Positions 17,908 to 25,563 of a stretch of 64,000 bases of DNA are shown piece after piece. The translations under genes and the position numbers were made by a program. A model generated the notes under the pieces. It saw only the letters and a program-made list of their open reading frames with translations, had not been told where the DNA came from and did no database searches. The stretch spans positions 2,976,001 to 3,040,000 of the forward strand of contig JBMNES010000001.1 of the NCBI GenBank assembly GCA_050948905.1, in the 5' to 3' direction. The number at the start of each line of letters is the position of its first letter. The first letter of the stretch is position 1. Source of the stretch: DTKD01 sp050948905. GTDB taxonomy: Bacteria > Armatimonadota > UBA5829.

Positions 17908-18273
17908 CTAGTCGTCCACAAACTCTCCGCATTTGCGGCAGCTTCTCACCATTGTTCCGTCGCTGCCGGCGCTGCGTGCAGGTCTGGTCTCTTTATTACA
18001 CTTAGGGCACACCAGCATAACCTTCGACACACTGACGCCCAAAGGCATCTGCATTTCGCCAAGCTGCTGTTTGACCATAGCACGCGAGCCAGCGGAGCGC
18101 GGTTTTTGATGGCGAGTGACGACGTTTATGCCATCCACGATCACCTTTCCCTCCTCGGGTATGGTGCGTATAATCTTACCGCGCTTGTCTTTATCCTTTC
18201 CGGACAGCACGATGACCTCATCGCCTTTCTTCAGGTTCATCTTGCCTTCGTAAACAGGTTTTTTCTTCTTCAT
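17908..18273 (-). CDS. rplX: 50S ribosomal protein uL24, with C4 zinc tail
   Basis: 121 residues. The KOW region is MNLKKGDEVIVLSGKDKDKRGKI. The C-terminus has CPKC and CRKC pairs, a zinc-ribbon-like tail present in many but not all bacterial uL24 proteins. GGAG 8 nt upstream supports the ATG at 18273. It begins 50S assembly near the exit tunnel. Confidence 0.96.
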   Translation of the reverse strand: MKKKKPVYEGKMNLKKGDEVIVLSGKDKDKRGKIIRTIPEEGKVIVDGINVVTRHQKPRSAGSRAMVKQQLGEMQMPLGVSVSKVMLVCPKCNKETRPARSAGSDGTMVRSCRKCGEFVDD

Positions 18274-18307
18274 GACTGCGTCTCCGTTGCTAGTTCAAGC
18301 TGAACCT

Positions 18308-18676
18308 TCACAATACCTCAGGCGCCAGCGACAGTATTCGCATAAACCCCTTGTCGCGCAATTCTCTGGCCACCGGCCCAAAGATTCGCGTTCCACGCGG
18401 TTCGTCAGTGTTGCTTATCACTACTGCCGCATTGTCGTCGAATCGAAGTATTGATCCATCCGGTCTTTGAATGTCGTTTTTGGTTCTCACAACCACACAC
18501 CGGACGACTTCGCTCTTTTTAACCGTCGCTCCCGGTGTGGCATGCTTCACCGCACCGATGAAAATATCTCCAATACCCGCATAGTGCGGATTTGATCCTT
18601 TGATTACCCTGATGCACAGGATTTCTCGCGCTCCCGAGTTATCAGCCGATCGTAATCTCGTATAGGGCCGTATCAT
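18308..18676 (-). CDS. rplN: 50S ribosomal protein uL14
   Basis: 122 residues: MIRPYTRLRSADNSGAREILCIRV, GDIFIGAVKHATPG, VRTKNDIQRPDGSILRFDDNA and the C-terminal GTRIFGPVARELRDKGFMRILSLAPEVL. It forms part of the 30S-50S bridge. An 86-nt spacer separates it from rpsQ. Confidence 0.98.
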   Translation of the reverse strand: MIRPYTRLRSADNSGAREILCIRVIKGSNPHYAGIGDIFIGAVKHATPGATVKKSEVVRCVVVRTKNDIQRPDGSILRFDDNAAVVISNTDEPRGTRIFGPVARELRDKGFMRILSLAPEVL

Positions 18677-18762
18677 TTCCCGATTCCTCTCCAGTAAATA
18701 ACATACATTTAATCAGCCACCGAACAGCGCCCAAACTGCGCCCACGCTGCAAATGCGTTGAT

Positions 18763-19017
18763 TTACTTGGCCTTTTCAACTATGCGAGACACCCGCCATC
18801 TCTTTTGCTTAGAGAGTGGCCTGGTCTCCATGATCTCGACGGTGTCGCCAATGCCGCACTGATTCTCTTCGTCGTGCGCCTTAAACTTGGTCGTTCGTCG
18901 CATAATTCTTCCGTAGAGCGGGTGTCTTACCAGCGTCTCAATGGCAACCACCACGGTCTTATCCATCTTGTCGCTAACTACGCGCCCGCTTCGAAGTTTT
19001 CTTCTCGCTCTATCCAT
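18763..19017 (-). CDS. rpsQ: 30S ribosomal protein uS17
   Basis: 84 residues: LRSGRVVSDKMDKTVVVAIETLVRHPLYGRIMRRTTKFKAHDE, GDTVEIMETRPLSKQKRWRV. An OB-fold 16S rRNA-binding protein. It starts one nt after the rpmC stop. Confidence 0.97.
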   Translation of the reverse strand: MDRARRKLRSGRVVSDKMDKTVVVAIETLVRHPLYGRIMRRTTKFKAHDEENQCGIGDTVEIMETRPLSKQKRWRVSRIVEKAK

Positions 19018-19018
19018 G

Positions 19019-19237
19019 CTAGGATCCCTTGCCTGCCTTTAACTCGCGGTCGCGCTTCTCACACAGAACTCGCGCCACGTTCTTTCTGGCATTTGTTATA
19101 GCGTGCGGATTGTCAAGCTGCTTCAAGGCAATCTGCTGCCTCATCTTATACAGGCTCTCTCGCTCCTGTTTAAGGATGTTGTCCAGCTCCACATCTCCAG
19201 CTTCTTTGATCTTTTTAACGAACTCAGATTGTCTCAC
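19019..19237 (-). CDS. rpmC: 50S ribosomal protein uL29
   Basis: 72 residues from a GTG at 19237 (VRQSEFVKKIKEAGDVELDN). This start overlaps the end of rplP by 14 nt and gives normal length. An ATG at 19279 would add 14 unrelated residues and increase the overlap. The SLYKMRQQIALKQLDNPHAI and ARKNVARVLCEKRDREL segments identify it. Confidence 0.88.
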   Translation of the reverse strand: MRQSEFVKKIKEAGDVELDNILKQERESLYKMRQQIALKQLDNPHAITNARKNVARVLCEKRDRELKAGKGS

Positions 19238-19658
19238 TAATGCTGCCCTGCTCTTTCTTGGTAACGAACCTGACCGCAAACGGCAACTTGTGCGCAGCCA
19301 GCCTCATGGCTTCTCTGGCCAACGACTCATCGACACCAGCCATTTCGAACAGCATCCTGCCCGGCCTGATAACCGCAACCCAGCCTTCCGGGGAGCCTTT
19401 TCCGCTACCCATTCGGGTCTCAGCCGGCTTCTTGGTGATCGACTTATCCGGGAAAACCCTGATCCACACCTGCCCGCCTCTCTTGACGTGCCTGGTGATT
19501 GCTACTCTGGCAGCTTCTATCTGATTGGAGGTCATCCACGCGGCTTCCAGAGCCTGTAGACCAAACTCGCCGAAGTCGATTCGAGTTCCGGCAGTCGCAC
19601 GGCCCTTGCGCGAACCTCGCTGCTGCTTTCTATACTTGACTTTTCTGGGCATCAGCAT
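19224..19658 (-). CDS. rplP: 50S ribosomal protein uL16
   Basis: 144 residues starting MLMPRKVKYRKQQRGSRKGRA. AGGAGG 10 nt upstream decides the ATG at 19658; a more upstream ATG would lie inside rpsC. ITRHVKRGGQVWIRVFPDKSITKKPAETRMGSGKG is the conserved core. It helps shape the A-site tRNA binding region. Confidence 0.96.
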   Translation of the reverse strand: MLMPRKVKYRKQQRGSRKGRATAGTRIDFGEFGLQALEAAWMTSNQIEAARVAITRHVKRGGQVWIRVFPDKSITKKPAETRMGSGKGSPEGWVAVIRPGRMLFEMAGVDESLAREAMRLAAHKLPFAVRFVTKKEQGSISETI

Positions 19659-19659
19659 A

Positions 19660-20469
19660 TCAGTCCTGCCTCCTCTCGCCGCCGCGACCTCCGGCACCAC
19701 CGCGTCCGCCAGCGCCTCGAGTGCCCCTGCGGTCAGTTCGTGCGCCACGCTCGCCTCTGGGCGCGCGATCGTCCCTGCCCCGCGGGCGAGGCCTTCTCGC
19801 TGCCATCAACTCTTCGTCTGTAGGCTCAGCGCGCTTGGTTCCCGGGAGAATGTCGCCCTTATAAATCCATACCTTGACGCCGATGTTGCCATACGTCGTT
19901 GACGCTTCAGTGAAACCGTAATCGATATCCGCACGTAGCGTATGAAGCGGAACTTTGCCGGCCTTGTCGCCGTCGACTCTGGCCATTTCAGCGCCGCCCA
20001 ACCTACCGGCGATGCGAATTCTGATCCCCTTTGCGCCCATTCGCATGCTTCGGAATACAGCCTGCTTCATGGCTCTCTTGTAAGAGATGCGCTTTTCGAT
20101 CTGCTCGGCGATGGACTCCGCCACAAGCTGTGCGTCGAGTTCGGGTGACCTAATCTCCTGAACGTTGACGTGGACCATCTTGCCCTTGCTGATCTTCTCG
20201 ATATCCATTCGCAGCTCGTCGATTCCCTTGCCGCCACGGCCGATTATAATTCCCGGCCTGGCCGCATGCACCGTAATTTTCATCTTGTTAGCGGCTCTTT
20301 CTATCTCGATTCGAGAAACCCCAGCCGCGTTCAGATTGGTTTTGATGTGCTTGCGAATCTGAGCATCCTCAAGGAGCAGTGCGGGGAACTCCTTGGTCGC
20401 GAACCATGTGCTGTCGCTTTCGCGAATGATTCCTAAGCGAAAACCAATTGGATGTACTTTCTGTCCCAA
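19660..20469 (-). CDS. rpsC: 30S ribosomal protein uS3 with RG-rich tail
   Basis: 269 residues. KH domain with GRGGKGIDELR and C-terminal S3 domain with GAKGIRIRIAGRLGGAEMAR. After about residue 222 comes an Arg/Gly-rich tail with repeated RGG-like steps (RRPRPRGRDD, GGRGGAGGRGG), longer than in Escherichia coli. It lines the mRNA entry channel. It follows rplV without a gap. Confidence 0.97.
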   Translation of the reverse strand: MGQKVHPIGFRLGIIRESDSTWFATKEFPALLLEDAQIRKHIKTNLNAAGVSRIEIERAANKMKITVHAARPGIIIGRGGKGIDELRMDIEKISKGKMVHVNVQEIRSPELDAQLVAESIAEQIEKRISYKRAMKQAVFRSMRMGAKGIRIRIAGRLGGAEMARVDGDKAGKVPLHTLRADIDYGFTEASTTYGNIGVKVWIYKGDILPGTKRAEPTDEELMAARRPRPRGRDDRAPRGERGARTDRRGTRGAGGRGGAGGRGGERRQD

Positions 20470-20988
20470 CTACTCTCCTCCTTTGGCGTCCGTATCGCCT
20501 TCGGATTTCTTTGCGCGAGTTGCCCTTTTCTTAGGGGCTTCGCTCACGGTTTCGGTTTGGGCCTCTGCAACCGCAGCGGCAGTCTTACCACCTCTGCGCG
20601 GAGCCTTAGCCGTGCGAGCGACTTCCTTGCGCTTACTCTTTTGTTCTGGCTTAGCCTCAGTCTCTTCTACGTGAATGGTAATATGGCTCAGCCTCTTGAC
20701 CATCCTGTAACCGCGCCCCATCGGCGCGTATCTTAACCGCTTCATCATCGGGCCGCCGTCCACGACCGCCTTAGCGACTTTCAGGTTCTCAGCATCCATA
20801 TGATGATTGTTCTCAGCGTTGGCCACGGCCGACATCAGAACCTTTTCAATAAGTCGCGCTGCGAAATTAGGCGTAAACTTCAATATCGCTAACGCCTCTT
20901 TCGTGTCCTTACCTCGTATCGCATCGATTACGAGGCGGGCCTTCCGCGGCGACGTGCGCACGAAACGCGCCTTTGCATATGCCTGCAT
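20470..20988 (-). CDS. rplV: 50S ribosomal protein uL22 with charged C-terminal extension
   Basis: 172 residues against about 110 for the family core. The core has AKARFVRTSPRKARLVIDAIRGK and the RYAPMGRGYRMVKRLSHI loop that reaches into the exit tunnel. Residues about 113-172 form a Lys/Ala/Glu-rich, probably disordered tail. Confidence 0.95.
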   Translation of the reverse strand: MQAYAKARFVRTSPRKARLVIDAIRGKDTKEALAILKFTPNFAARLIEKVLMSAVANAENNHHMDAENLKVAKAVVDGGPMMKRLRYAPMGRGYRMVKRLSHITIHVEETEAKPEQKSKRKEVARTAKAPRRGGKTAAAVAEAQTETVSEAPKKRATRAKKSEGDTDAKGGE

Positions 20989-21041
20989 TACGATTGGCCT
21001 CCCTACAAAATGCGGAGCACTCCTGCCCCATCGCGGTGAAC

Positions 21042-21083
21042 ACGGCGCCTCCGCGCAGTGGATTCAGCGCCCGTGTTCTCTCC
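21042..21083 (-). promoter_or_regulatory. Hairpin in the rpsS-rplV spacer
   Basis: GAACACGGCGC pairs with GCGCCCGTGTTC across a 17-nt loop, with one bulge, inside the 142-nt spacer between rpsS and rplV. That spacer is normally only a few nt long. Two smaller GC-rich hairpins flank it. It may be a processing or translational control element. Confidence 0.35.
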
Positions 21084-21130
21084 ACGCAAACCCGCGTCAT
21101 CAGCGGGCGTCAACACAGCCCTTCAGGGCA

Positions 21131-21415
21131 TTATTTCAAAGCTGTCGAACGCTCGGTGTGATGACCGTGACCTCTAAAGGTTCTGGTCGGTGCGAACTCA
21201 CCCAGCTTATGTCCAACCATATTCTCAGTAATAAATACCGGAATATGCCGTCTTCCGTCGTGAACGGCGATAGTATGGCCGATCATCAGCGGGAAGATGG
21301 TCGATCGTCTGGACCAGCTCTGGATAATCCGCTTCTCACCCTTTGCGTTCATCTCTTCGATTTTCGAAAGCAGTTTTGGGTCCGCATACGGCCCCTTCTT
21401 AAGCGAACGCGCCAC
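21131..21415 (-). CDS. rpsS: 30S ribosomal protein uS19
   Basis: 94 residues: MARSLKKGPYADPKLL, WSRRSTIFPLMIGHTIAVHDGRRHIPVFITENMVGHKLGEFAPTRTF. It is a head protein of the small subunit. It follows rplB by 12 nt. Confidence 0.98.
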   Translation of the reverse strand: MARSLKKGPYADPKLLSKIEEMNAKGEKRIIQSWSRRSTIFPLMIGHTIAVHDGRRHIPVFITENMVGHKLGEFAPTRTFRGHGHHTERSTALK

Positions 21416-21427
21416 TAGCTATTCCTC

Positions 21428-22258
21428 CTACTTGCTGCCTCGTCTGCGTACAATGTATCTATCTGACTGCTTGCGGCCGCGAGTCTTCGTGCCGTGAGCA
21501 GGTTTGCCCCATTTGGACATAGGCGTCTTGCGCCCGACAGGAGCTTTGCCCTCACCACCACCGTGTGGATGGTCTCTGGGGTTCATGACTACTCCGCGGA
21601 CCCCTGGCCTGATCCCCTGCCAGCGACTTCTACCGGCCTTGCCTATGGAAATGTTCTCATGTTCGACATTGCCGATCTGACCAATGGTCGCCTTGCAACC
21701 GATTAGTATGCTTCTGACCTCACCAGAGGGCAGCCTCAACTGAGCATATCTGCCTTCTTTGGCCATCAACTGAGCACCGCTGCCGGCGCTGCGCACGATC
21801 TGCCCACCCTTGCCGAGCTTCATCTCGACATTGTGCACAATTGTGCCCAAAGGTATGTTTTTCAGCGGCAGGCAGTTGCCCGGCTGGATATCAGCGGTCT
21901 CGTCCGAAATGATCGTGGCTCCGACCTTAAGCCCAATCGGCCATAGAATGTATCTCTTATCGCCGTCAGCATAGTGGATCAGAGCGATCCTGGCGCTGCG
22001 ATTCGGGTCGTATTCGATTGCAGCGCACTTGCCCGGCACACCAACTTTGTCGCGCTTGAAGTCAATAACTCTGTACTGCTTCTTGTGTCCGCCGCCCTGA
22101 TGTCTAACGGTCAACCTGCCGGTATTATTCCGGCCGCCAGTCCGCTTAATCGGCTTAAGGAGCTTCTTTTCCGGCGTCGTCTTTGTAATTTCCTCGAAAG
22201 TCGAGGACGTATAGTAGCGCCTTGCCGGCGTTATCGGTTTATACACTTTGATAGGCAT
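21428..22258 (-). CDS. rplB: 50S ribosomal protein uL2
   Basis: 276 residues. GGRNNTGRLTVRHQGGGHKKQYRVIDF near the start and the near-invariant VRGVVMNPRDHPHGGGEGKAPVGRK near the end, which contains the His important for peptidyl transfer centre assembly. It follows rplW by 2 nt. Confidence 0.98.
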   Translation of the reverse strand: MPIKVYKPITPARRYYTSSTFEEITKTTPEKKLLKPIKRTGGRNNTGRLTVRHQGGGHKKQYRVIDFKRDKVGVPGKCAAIEYDPNRSARIALIHYADGDKRYILWPIGLKVGATIISDETADIQPGNCLPLKNIPLGTIVHNVEMKLGKGGQIVRSAGSGAQLMAKEGRYAQLRLPSGEVRSILIGCKATIGQIGNVEHENISIGKAGRSRWQGIRPGVRGVVMNPRDHPHGGGEGKAPVGRKTPMSKWGKPAHGTKTRGRKQSDRYIVRRRGSK

Positions 22259-22260
22259 AT

Positions 22261-22551
22261 TTATGCTCCCTCGAAGATGTCGATACGCTGCCCGGGCTTG
22301 AGGGTGACGTAGGCCTTCTTCCAGTCAGGTGTCTTACCCTCTGGAAATCGACCAACTCGCTTTGCCTTGCCCTTAACTCGCAGCGTATTTACCTTAGTCA
22401 CATCGACAGAGAAAATCTTATGCACAGCCTCAGCGATTTCTATCTTGTTAGCGTTAATATCAACCTCGAAGGCGTATTTGCCCATCGGAGCGATATTCAT
22501 GCCTTTCTCCGTGATGAGAGGTCGTTTTACGATCGAATATGGATCCTTCAT
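22261..22551 (-). CDS. rplW: 50S ribosomal protein uL23
   Basis: 96 residues: YSIVKRPLITEKGMNI, ANKIEIAEAVHKIFSVDVTKVNT. At the tunnel exit it is the docking site for SRP and trigger factor. It overlaps rplD by an ATGA-type 4-nt junction. Confidence 0.97.
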   Translation of the reverse strand: MKDPYSIVKRPLITEKGMNIAPMGKYAFEVDINANKIEIAEAVHKIFSVDVTKVNTLRVKGKAKRVGRFPEGKTPDWKKAYVTLKPGQRIDIFEGA

Positions 22552-23174
22552 CCTACGAAGACCTCCTGCAATTTTTCAACAGCGCCGCGAGTCATAACGA
22601 CTTTGTCCGCGTTAAGGATGTCGCGCACGCTAATCGCCGGCGATATTCTCAACTCGACACCCGGGATGTTTCTGGTGGATTTCCTGACCTCGTCAGTCAG
22701 AACATCCAACACCAGAAGCGTCTTACCATAAGCGCCAAGACTATCAAGTATACCAACCATAGTCTTAGTGCTGATCTTGTCGAGTTTCAATTCTTCAATC
22801 ACTATGATGTCACCGTCGACAAGCCTTGCAGACAGAGCCGATTTGATGGCCCCTCTGCGCATCTTCTTAGGAAACGCCTTCGCGTATGAGCGCGGGTGCG
22901 GGCCAAATACAACACCGCCATGGGTCCAGTGCGGAGCCCTTGTAGAACCCTGTCTAGCCCGGCCGGTTCCCTTCTGCCGATACGGCTTCTTTCCGCCGCC
23001 GCTGACCTCATCTCGAGTCAGTGTATTAGCCGTGCCCTGGCGCTTGTTGGCCTGCTCGGTGACTACGGCCTGATGCATCAACGGGACATTTGCAGCGACT
23101 TCAAAGACATCGCTGCGAAGTTCGATCTCGCCGACAGACTCGCCAGACATATTGTGCAAGTTGATTTTAGGCAT
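22548..23174 (-). CDS. rplD: 50S ribosomal protein uL4
   Basis: 208 residues with TRDEVSGGGKKPYRQKGTGRARQGSTRAPHWTHGGVVFGPHPRSY, the tunnel-lining loop. In Escherichia coli uL4 represses the S10 operon; no such leader was identified here. It follows rplC by 4 nt. Confidence 0.97.
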   Translation of the reverse strand: MPKINLHNMSGESVGEIELRSDVFEVAANVPLMHQAVVTEQANKRQGTANTLTRDEVSGGGKKPYRQKGTGRARQGSTRAPHWTHGGVVFGPHPRSYAKAFPKKMRRGAIKSALSARLVDGDIIVIEELKLDKISTKTMVGILDSLGAYGKTLLVLDVLTDEVRKSTRNIPGVELRISPAISVRDILNADKVVMTRGAVEKLQEVFVG

Positions 23175-23178
23175 TATT

Positions 23179-23808
23179 CTATCCTCCCACCATTTGTCTG
23201 GCTATAAGCAGCAGTCCACCATTCGCGCCCGGAACTGCTCCTTTTATAAGCAGCACGTTTCTAAACGGATCCACCCGATGCACAGTCAAACCTCTCTGGG
23301 TGACCTGCTCATTTCCCATCCGGCCTGGTCTTCGAGAACCTTTGAAGGTTCTTGCAGCATCCGTAGCTCCACCGGACTGTGGCTTGCGATGCACCATAGA
23401 ACCGTGGGTCATATCCGCACCGTGGAAATGATAACGTTTAACCGTACCTGCAAACCCCTTACCCTTAGATATTCCAGTAACCTTGACTATATCTCCGGGT
23501 TTGAAGATATCTGCCCTGAACTCCTGGCCGAGTTCAATTTCTTCGAGCTCATCAGCCGGCACTTCGCGAATATATCGCTTCAGAGCGGACTCTGATTTTT
23601 TGAACTGTCCTTTAACCGGCTTTGTGACTCTTTGCTCTTTGACTTCTCCGAACGCTATCTGCACGCCCTCATAACCATCGTTTTCCTGAGTCTTGATCTG
23701 CGTAACCACGCACGGACCAGCCTCAACAACAGTCACCGGAACAAGCACCCCGTTCTCGTCAAAGACCTGGGTCATCCCCAGTTTCTTTCCGAGTATTCCA
23801 TTGATCAT
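23179..23808 (-). CDS. rplC: 50S ribosomal protein uL3
   Basis: 209 residues starting MINGILGKKLGMTQVFDENG. AGGGGA before the ATG at 23808 supports this over a start 45 nt upstream. FAGTVKRYHFHGADMTHGS and GRMGNEQVTQRGLTVHRVD are the conserved segments. A 125-nt spacer separates it from rpsJ. Confidence 0.96.
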   Translation of the reverse strand: MINGILGKKLGMTQVFDENGVLVPVTVVEAGPCVVTQIKTQENDGYEGVQIAFGEVKEQRVTKPVKGQFKKSESALKRYIREVPADELEEIELGQEFRADIFKPGDIVKVTGISKGKGFAGTVKRYHFHGADMTHGSMVHRKPQSGGATDAARTFKGSRRPGRMGNEQVTQRGLTVHRVDPFRNVLLIKGAVPGANGGLLLIARQMVGG

Positions 23809-23933
23809 TTGAGATCCCCTAATCTGCGCCATTCGTTGATCGAACGGCGTCATCGTCGCTCACGCTGTATCCAATCCAGACGCCATAATAGCGTCCGAAC
23901 CAGACAAAGCCACCTGGCTAACAGCGGCGGAGC

Positions 23934-24242
23934 CTAAAGTTTAATCTCGATATCCACTCCACTAGGCAGATCAAGACGCATAAGCGCATCAATCGTTTTA
24001 GGCCCAGGGTTTAGAATATCAATCAGCCGTTTGTGCGTCCGAGTTTCAAAGTGCTCCATCGACTCTTTATCAATGGTCGGGCCGCGGTTGACGCAATAGA
24101 TGTCCTTTTCCGTCGGCAACAGCACCGGACCCGAAATCCTGGCGCCTGTCCGACGCACAGTCTCCACGATCCGCTCGGCACTCTGATCCAGAATCCTGTG
24201 ATCGAACGCCTTCAGCCTGATTCTTACCTTGTCTTTACGCAT
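23934..24242 (-). CDS. rpsJ: 30S ribosomal protein uS10
   Basis: 102 residues: KVRIRLKAFDHRILDQSAERIVETVRRTGARISGPVLLPT and HFETRTHKRLIDIL. It also works as NusE in antitermination. It follows tuf by 72 nt, so the str and S10 groups appear joined. Confidence 0.98.
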   Translation of the reverse strand: MRKDKVRIRLKAFDHRILDQSAERIVETVRRTGARISGPVLLPTEKDIYCVNRGPTIDKESMEHFETRTHKRLIDILNPGPKTIDALMRLDLPSGVDIEIKL

Positions 24243-24314
24243 AACTATTGATTCTCCGGTTCTCGGTGGCCGAGAGGGCGCAACTAACGCCCTCCCAGCC
24301 CATCCAAGTGAATC

Positions 24315-25517
24315 CTATTCCATAACCTCGGAAACGACTCCGGCACCCACGGTGTGGCCGCCCTCGCGAATCGCGAAGTTCAGACCCTGCTCCATAGCGA
24401 TCGGAACTATCAACTCTGCAGAGATAGTCACGTTGTCGCCAGGCATCACCATCTCCATACCCTCAGGCAACTCCAGAGAGCCGGTCACGTCGGTGGTGCG
24501 GAAGTAGAACTGAGGTCGATAACCCTTGAAGAAAGGTGTATGACGACCGCCCTCTTCCTTGGTCAATACATAAATCTCAGCCTTGAACTTGGTATGAGGC
24601 TTAACAGAACCCGGCTTGGCAATAACCTGACCGCGCTCGATGTCCTTGCGATCAACACCCCTCAAAAGAAGACCAACGTTGTCGCCAGCCTGGCACTCGT
24701 CCATCATCTTGCGAAACATCTCAATACCAGTAGCAACCGTCTTGCGGGTCTCGCGAATACCAACGATCTCAACCTCAGAACCAAGCTTCAGATTCCCTCG
24801 CTCGCAGCGACCAGTAGCAACAGTGCCGCGGCCTGTGATCGTGAAAACGTCCTCGACAGGCATCAGGAACGGCTTGTCAACGTCGCGAGCAGGGGTCGGA
24901 ATATAGCTGTCAATCGCTTCCACCAAATCCCAGATCGGCTTGACAGCAGCGTCATCGGCCTTGCCACCATCCAGCGCCTCAAGAGCCTTCAGAGAAGAAC
25001 CCGTGATTACCGGCAGATCGTCGCCTGGAAAACCATACTTCGACAGCAGCTCACGCACCTCAAGCTCGACAAGCTCCAAAAGCTCAGGATCGTCGACCAT
25101 ATCAGCCTTGTTCAAGAAAACAACAATATAAGGAACGTTGACCTGGCGAGCAAGAAGAATATGCTCCCGAGTCTGCGGCATAGGCCCGTCAGCGGCGCTT
25201 ACTACCAGCACGGCTCCGTCCATCTGCGCAGCGCCCGTGATCATGTTCTTGATATAGTCAGCGTGACCAGGGCAGTCCACGTGAGCATAGTGACGATTGT
25301 CAGTCTCATACTCAGCATGGAAAATGTTGATCGTAACGCCGCGCTCCCGCTCCTCAGGAGCTCGGTCGATCTGATCGTAAGGGGTATATTTCGCAAGTCC
25401 CTTAGACGCCAACGCCGCCGTAATGGCAGCAGTCAACGTAGTCTTGCCATGGTCTACATGACCAATCGTACCGATGTTTACGTGCGGCTTAGTCCTCTCA
25501 AAACGTTGCTTAGCCAT
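24315..25517 (-). CDS. tuf: Elongation factor Tu
   Basis: 400 residues. G1 GHVDHGKTT, G3 DCPGHADY, G4 NKADMVDD; domains II and III follow in normal order. It brings aminoacyl-tRNA to the ribosome. GGGAGG precedes the ATG. It lies 46 nt after fusA with no obvious promoter of its own in that gap. Confidence 0.98.
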   Translation of the reverse strand: MAKQRFERTKPHVNIGTIGHVDHGKTTLTAAITAALASKGLAKYTPYDQIDRAPEERERGVTINIFHAEYETDNRHYAHVDCPGHADYIKNMITGAAQMDGAVLVVSAADGPMPQTREHILLARQVNVPYIVVFLNKADMVDDPELLELVELEVRELLSKYGFPGDDLPVITGSSLKALEALDGGKADDAAVKPIWDLVEAIDSYIPTPARDVDKPFLMPVEDVFTITGRGTVATGRCERGNLKLGSEVEIVGIRETRKTVATGIEMFRKMMDECQAGDNVGLLLRGVDRKDIERGQVIAKPGSVKPHTKFKAEIYVLTKEEGGRHTPFFKGYRPQFYFRTTDVTGSLELPEGMEMVMPGDNVTISAELIVPIAMEQGLNFAIREGGHTVGAGVVSEVME

Positions 25518-25563
25518 CTTTGTTGCCTCCCGAACAAATGTCGAATGTGATAGATATTTTTTA

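Noticed and set aside
24354..25550. A 398-codon plus-strand frame opposite tuf
   Set aside because: It is the antisense shadow of the highly biased tuf gene and has no family resemblance.
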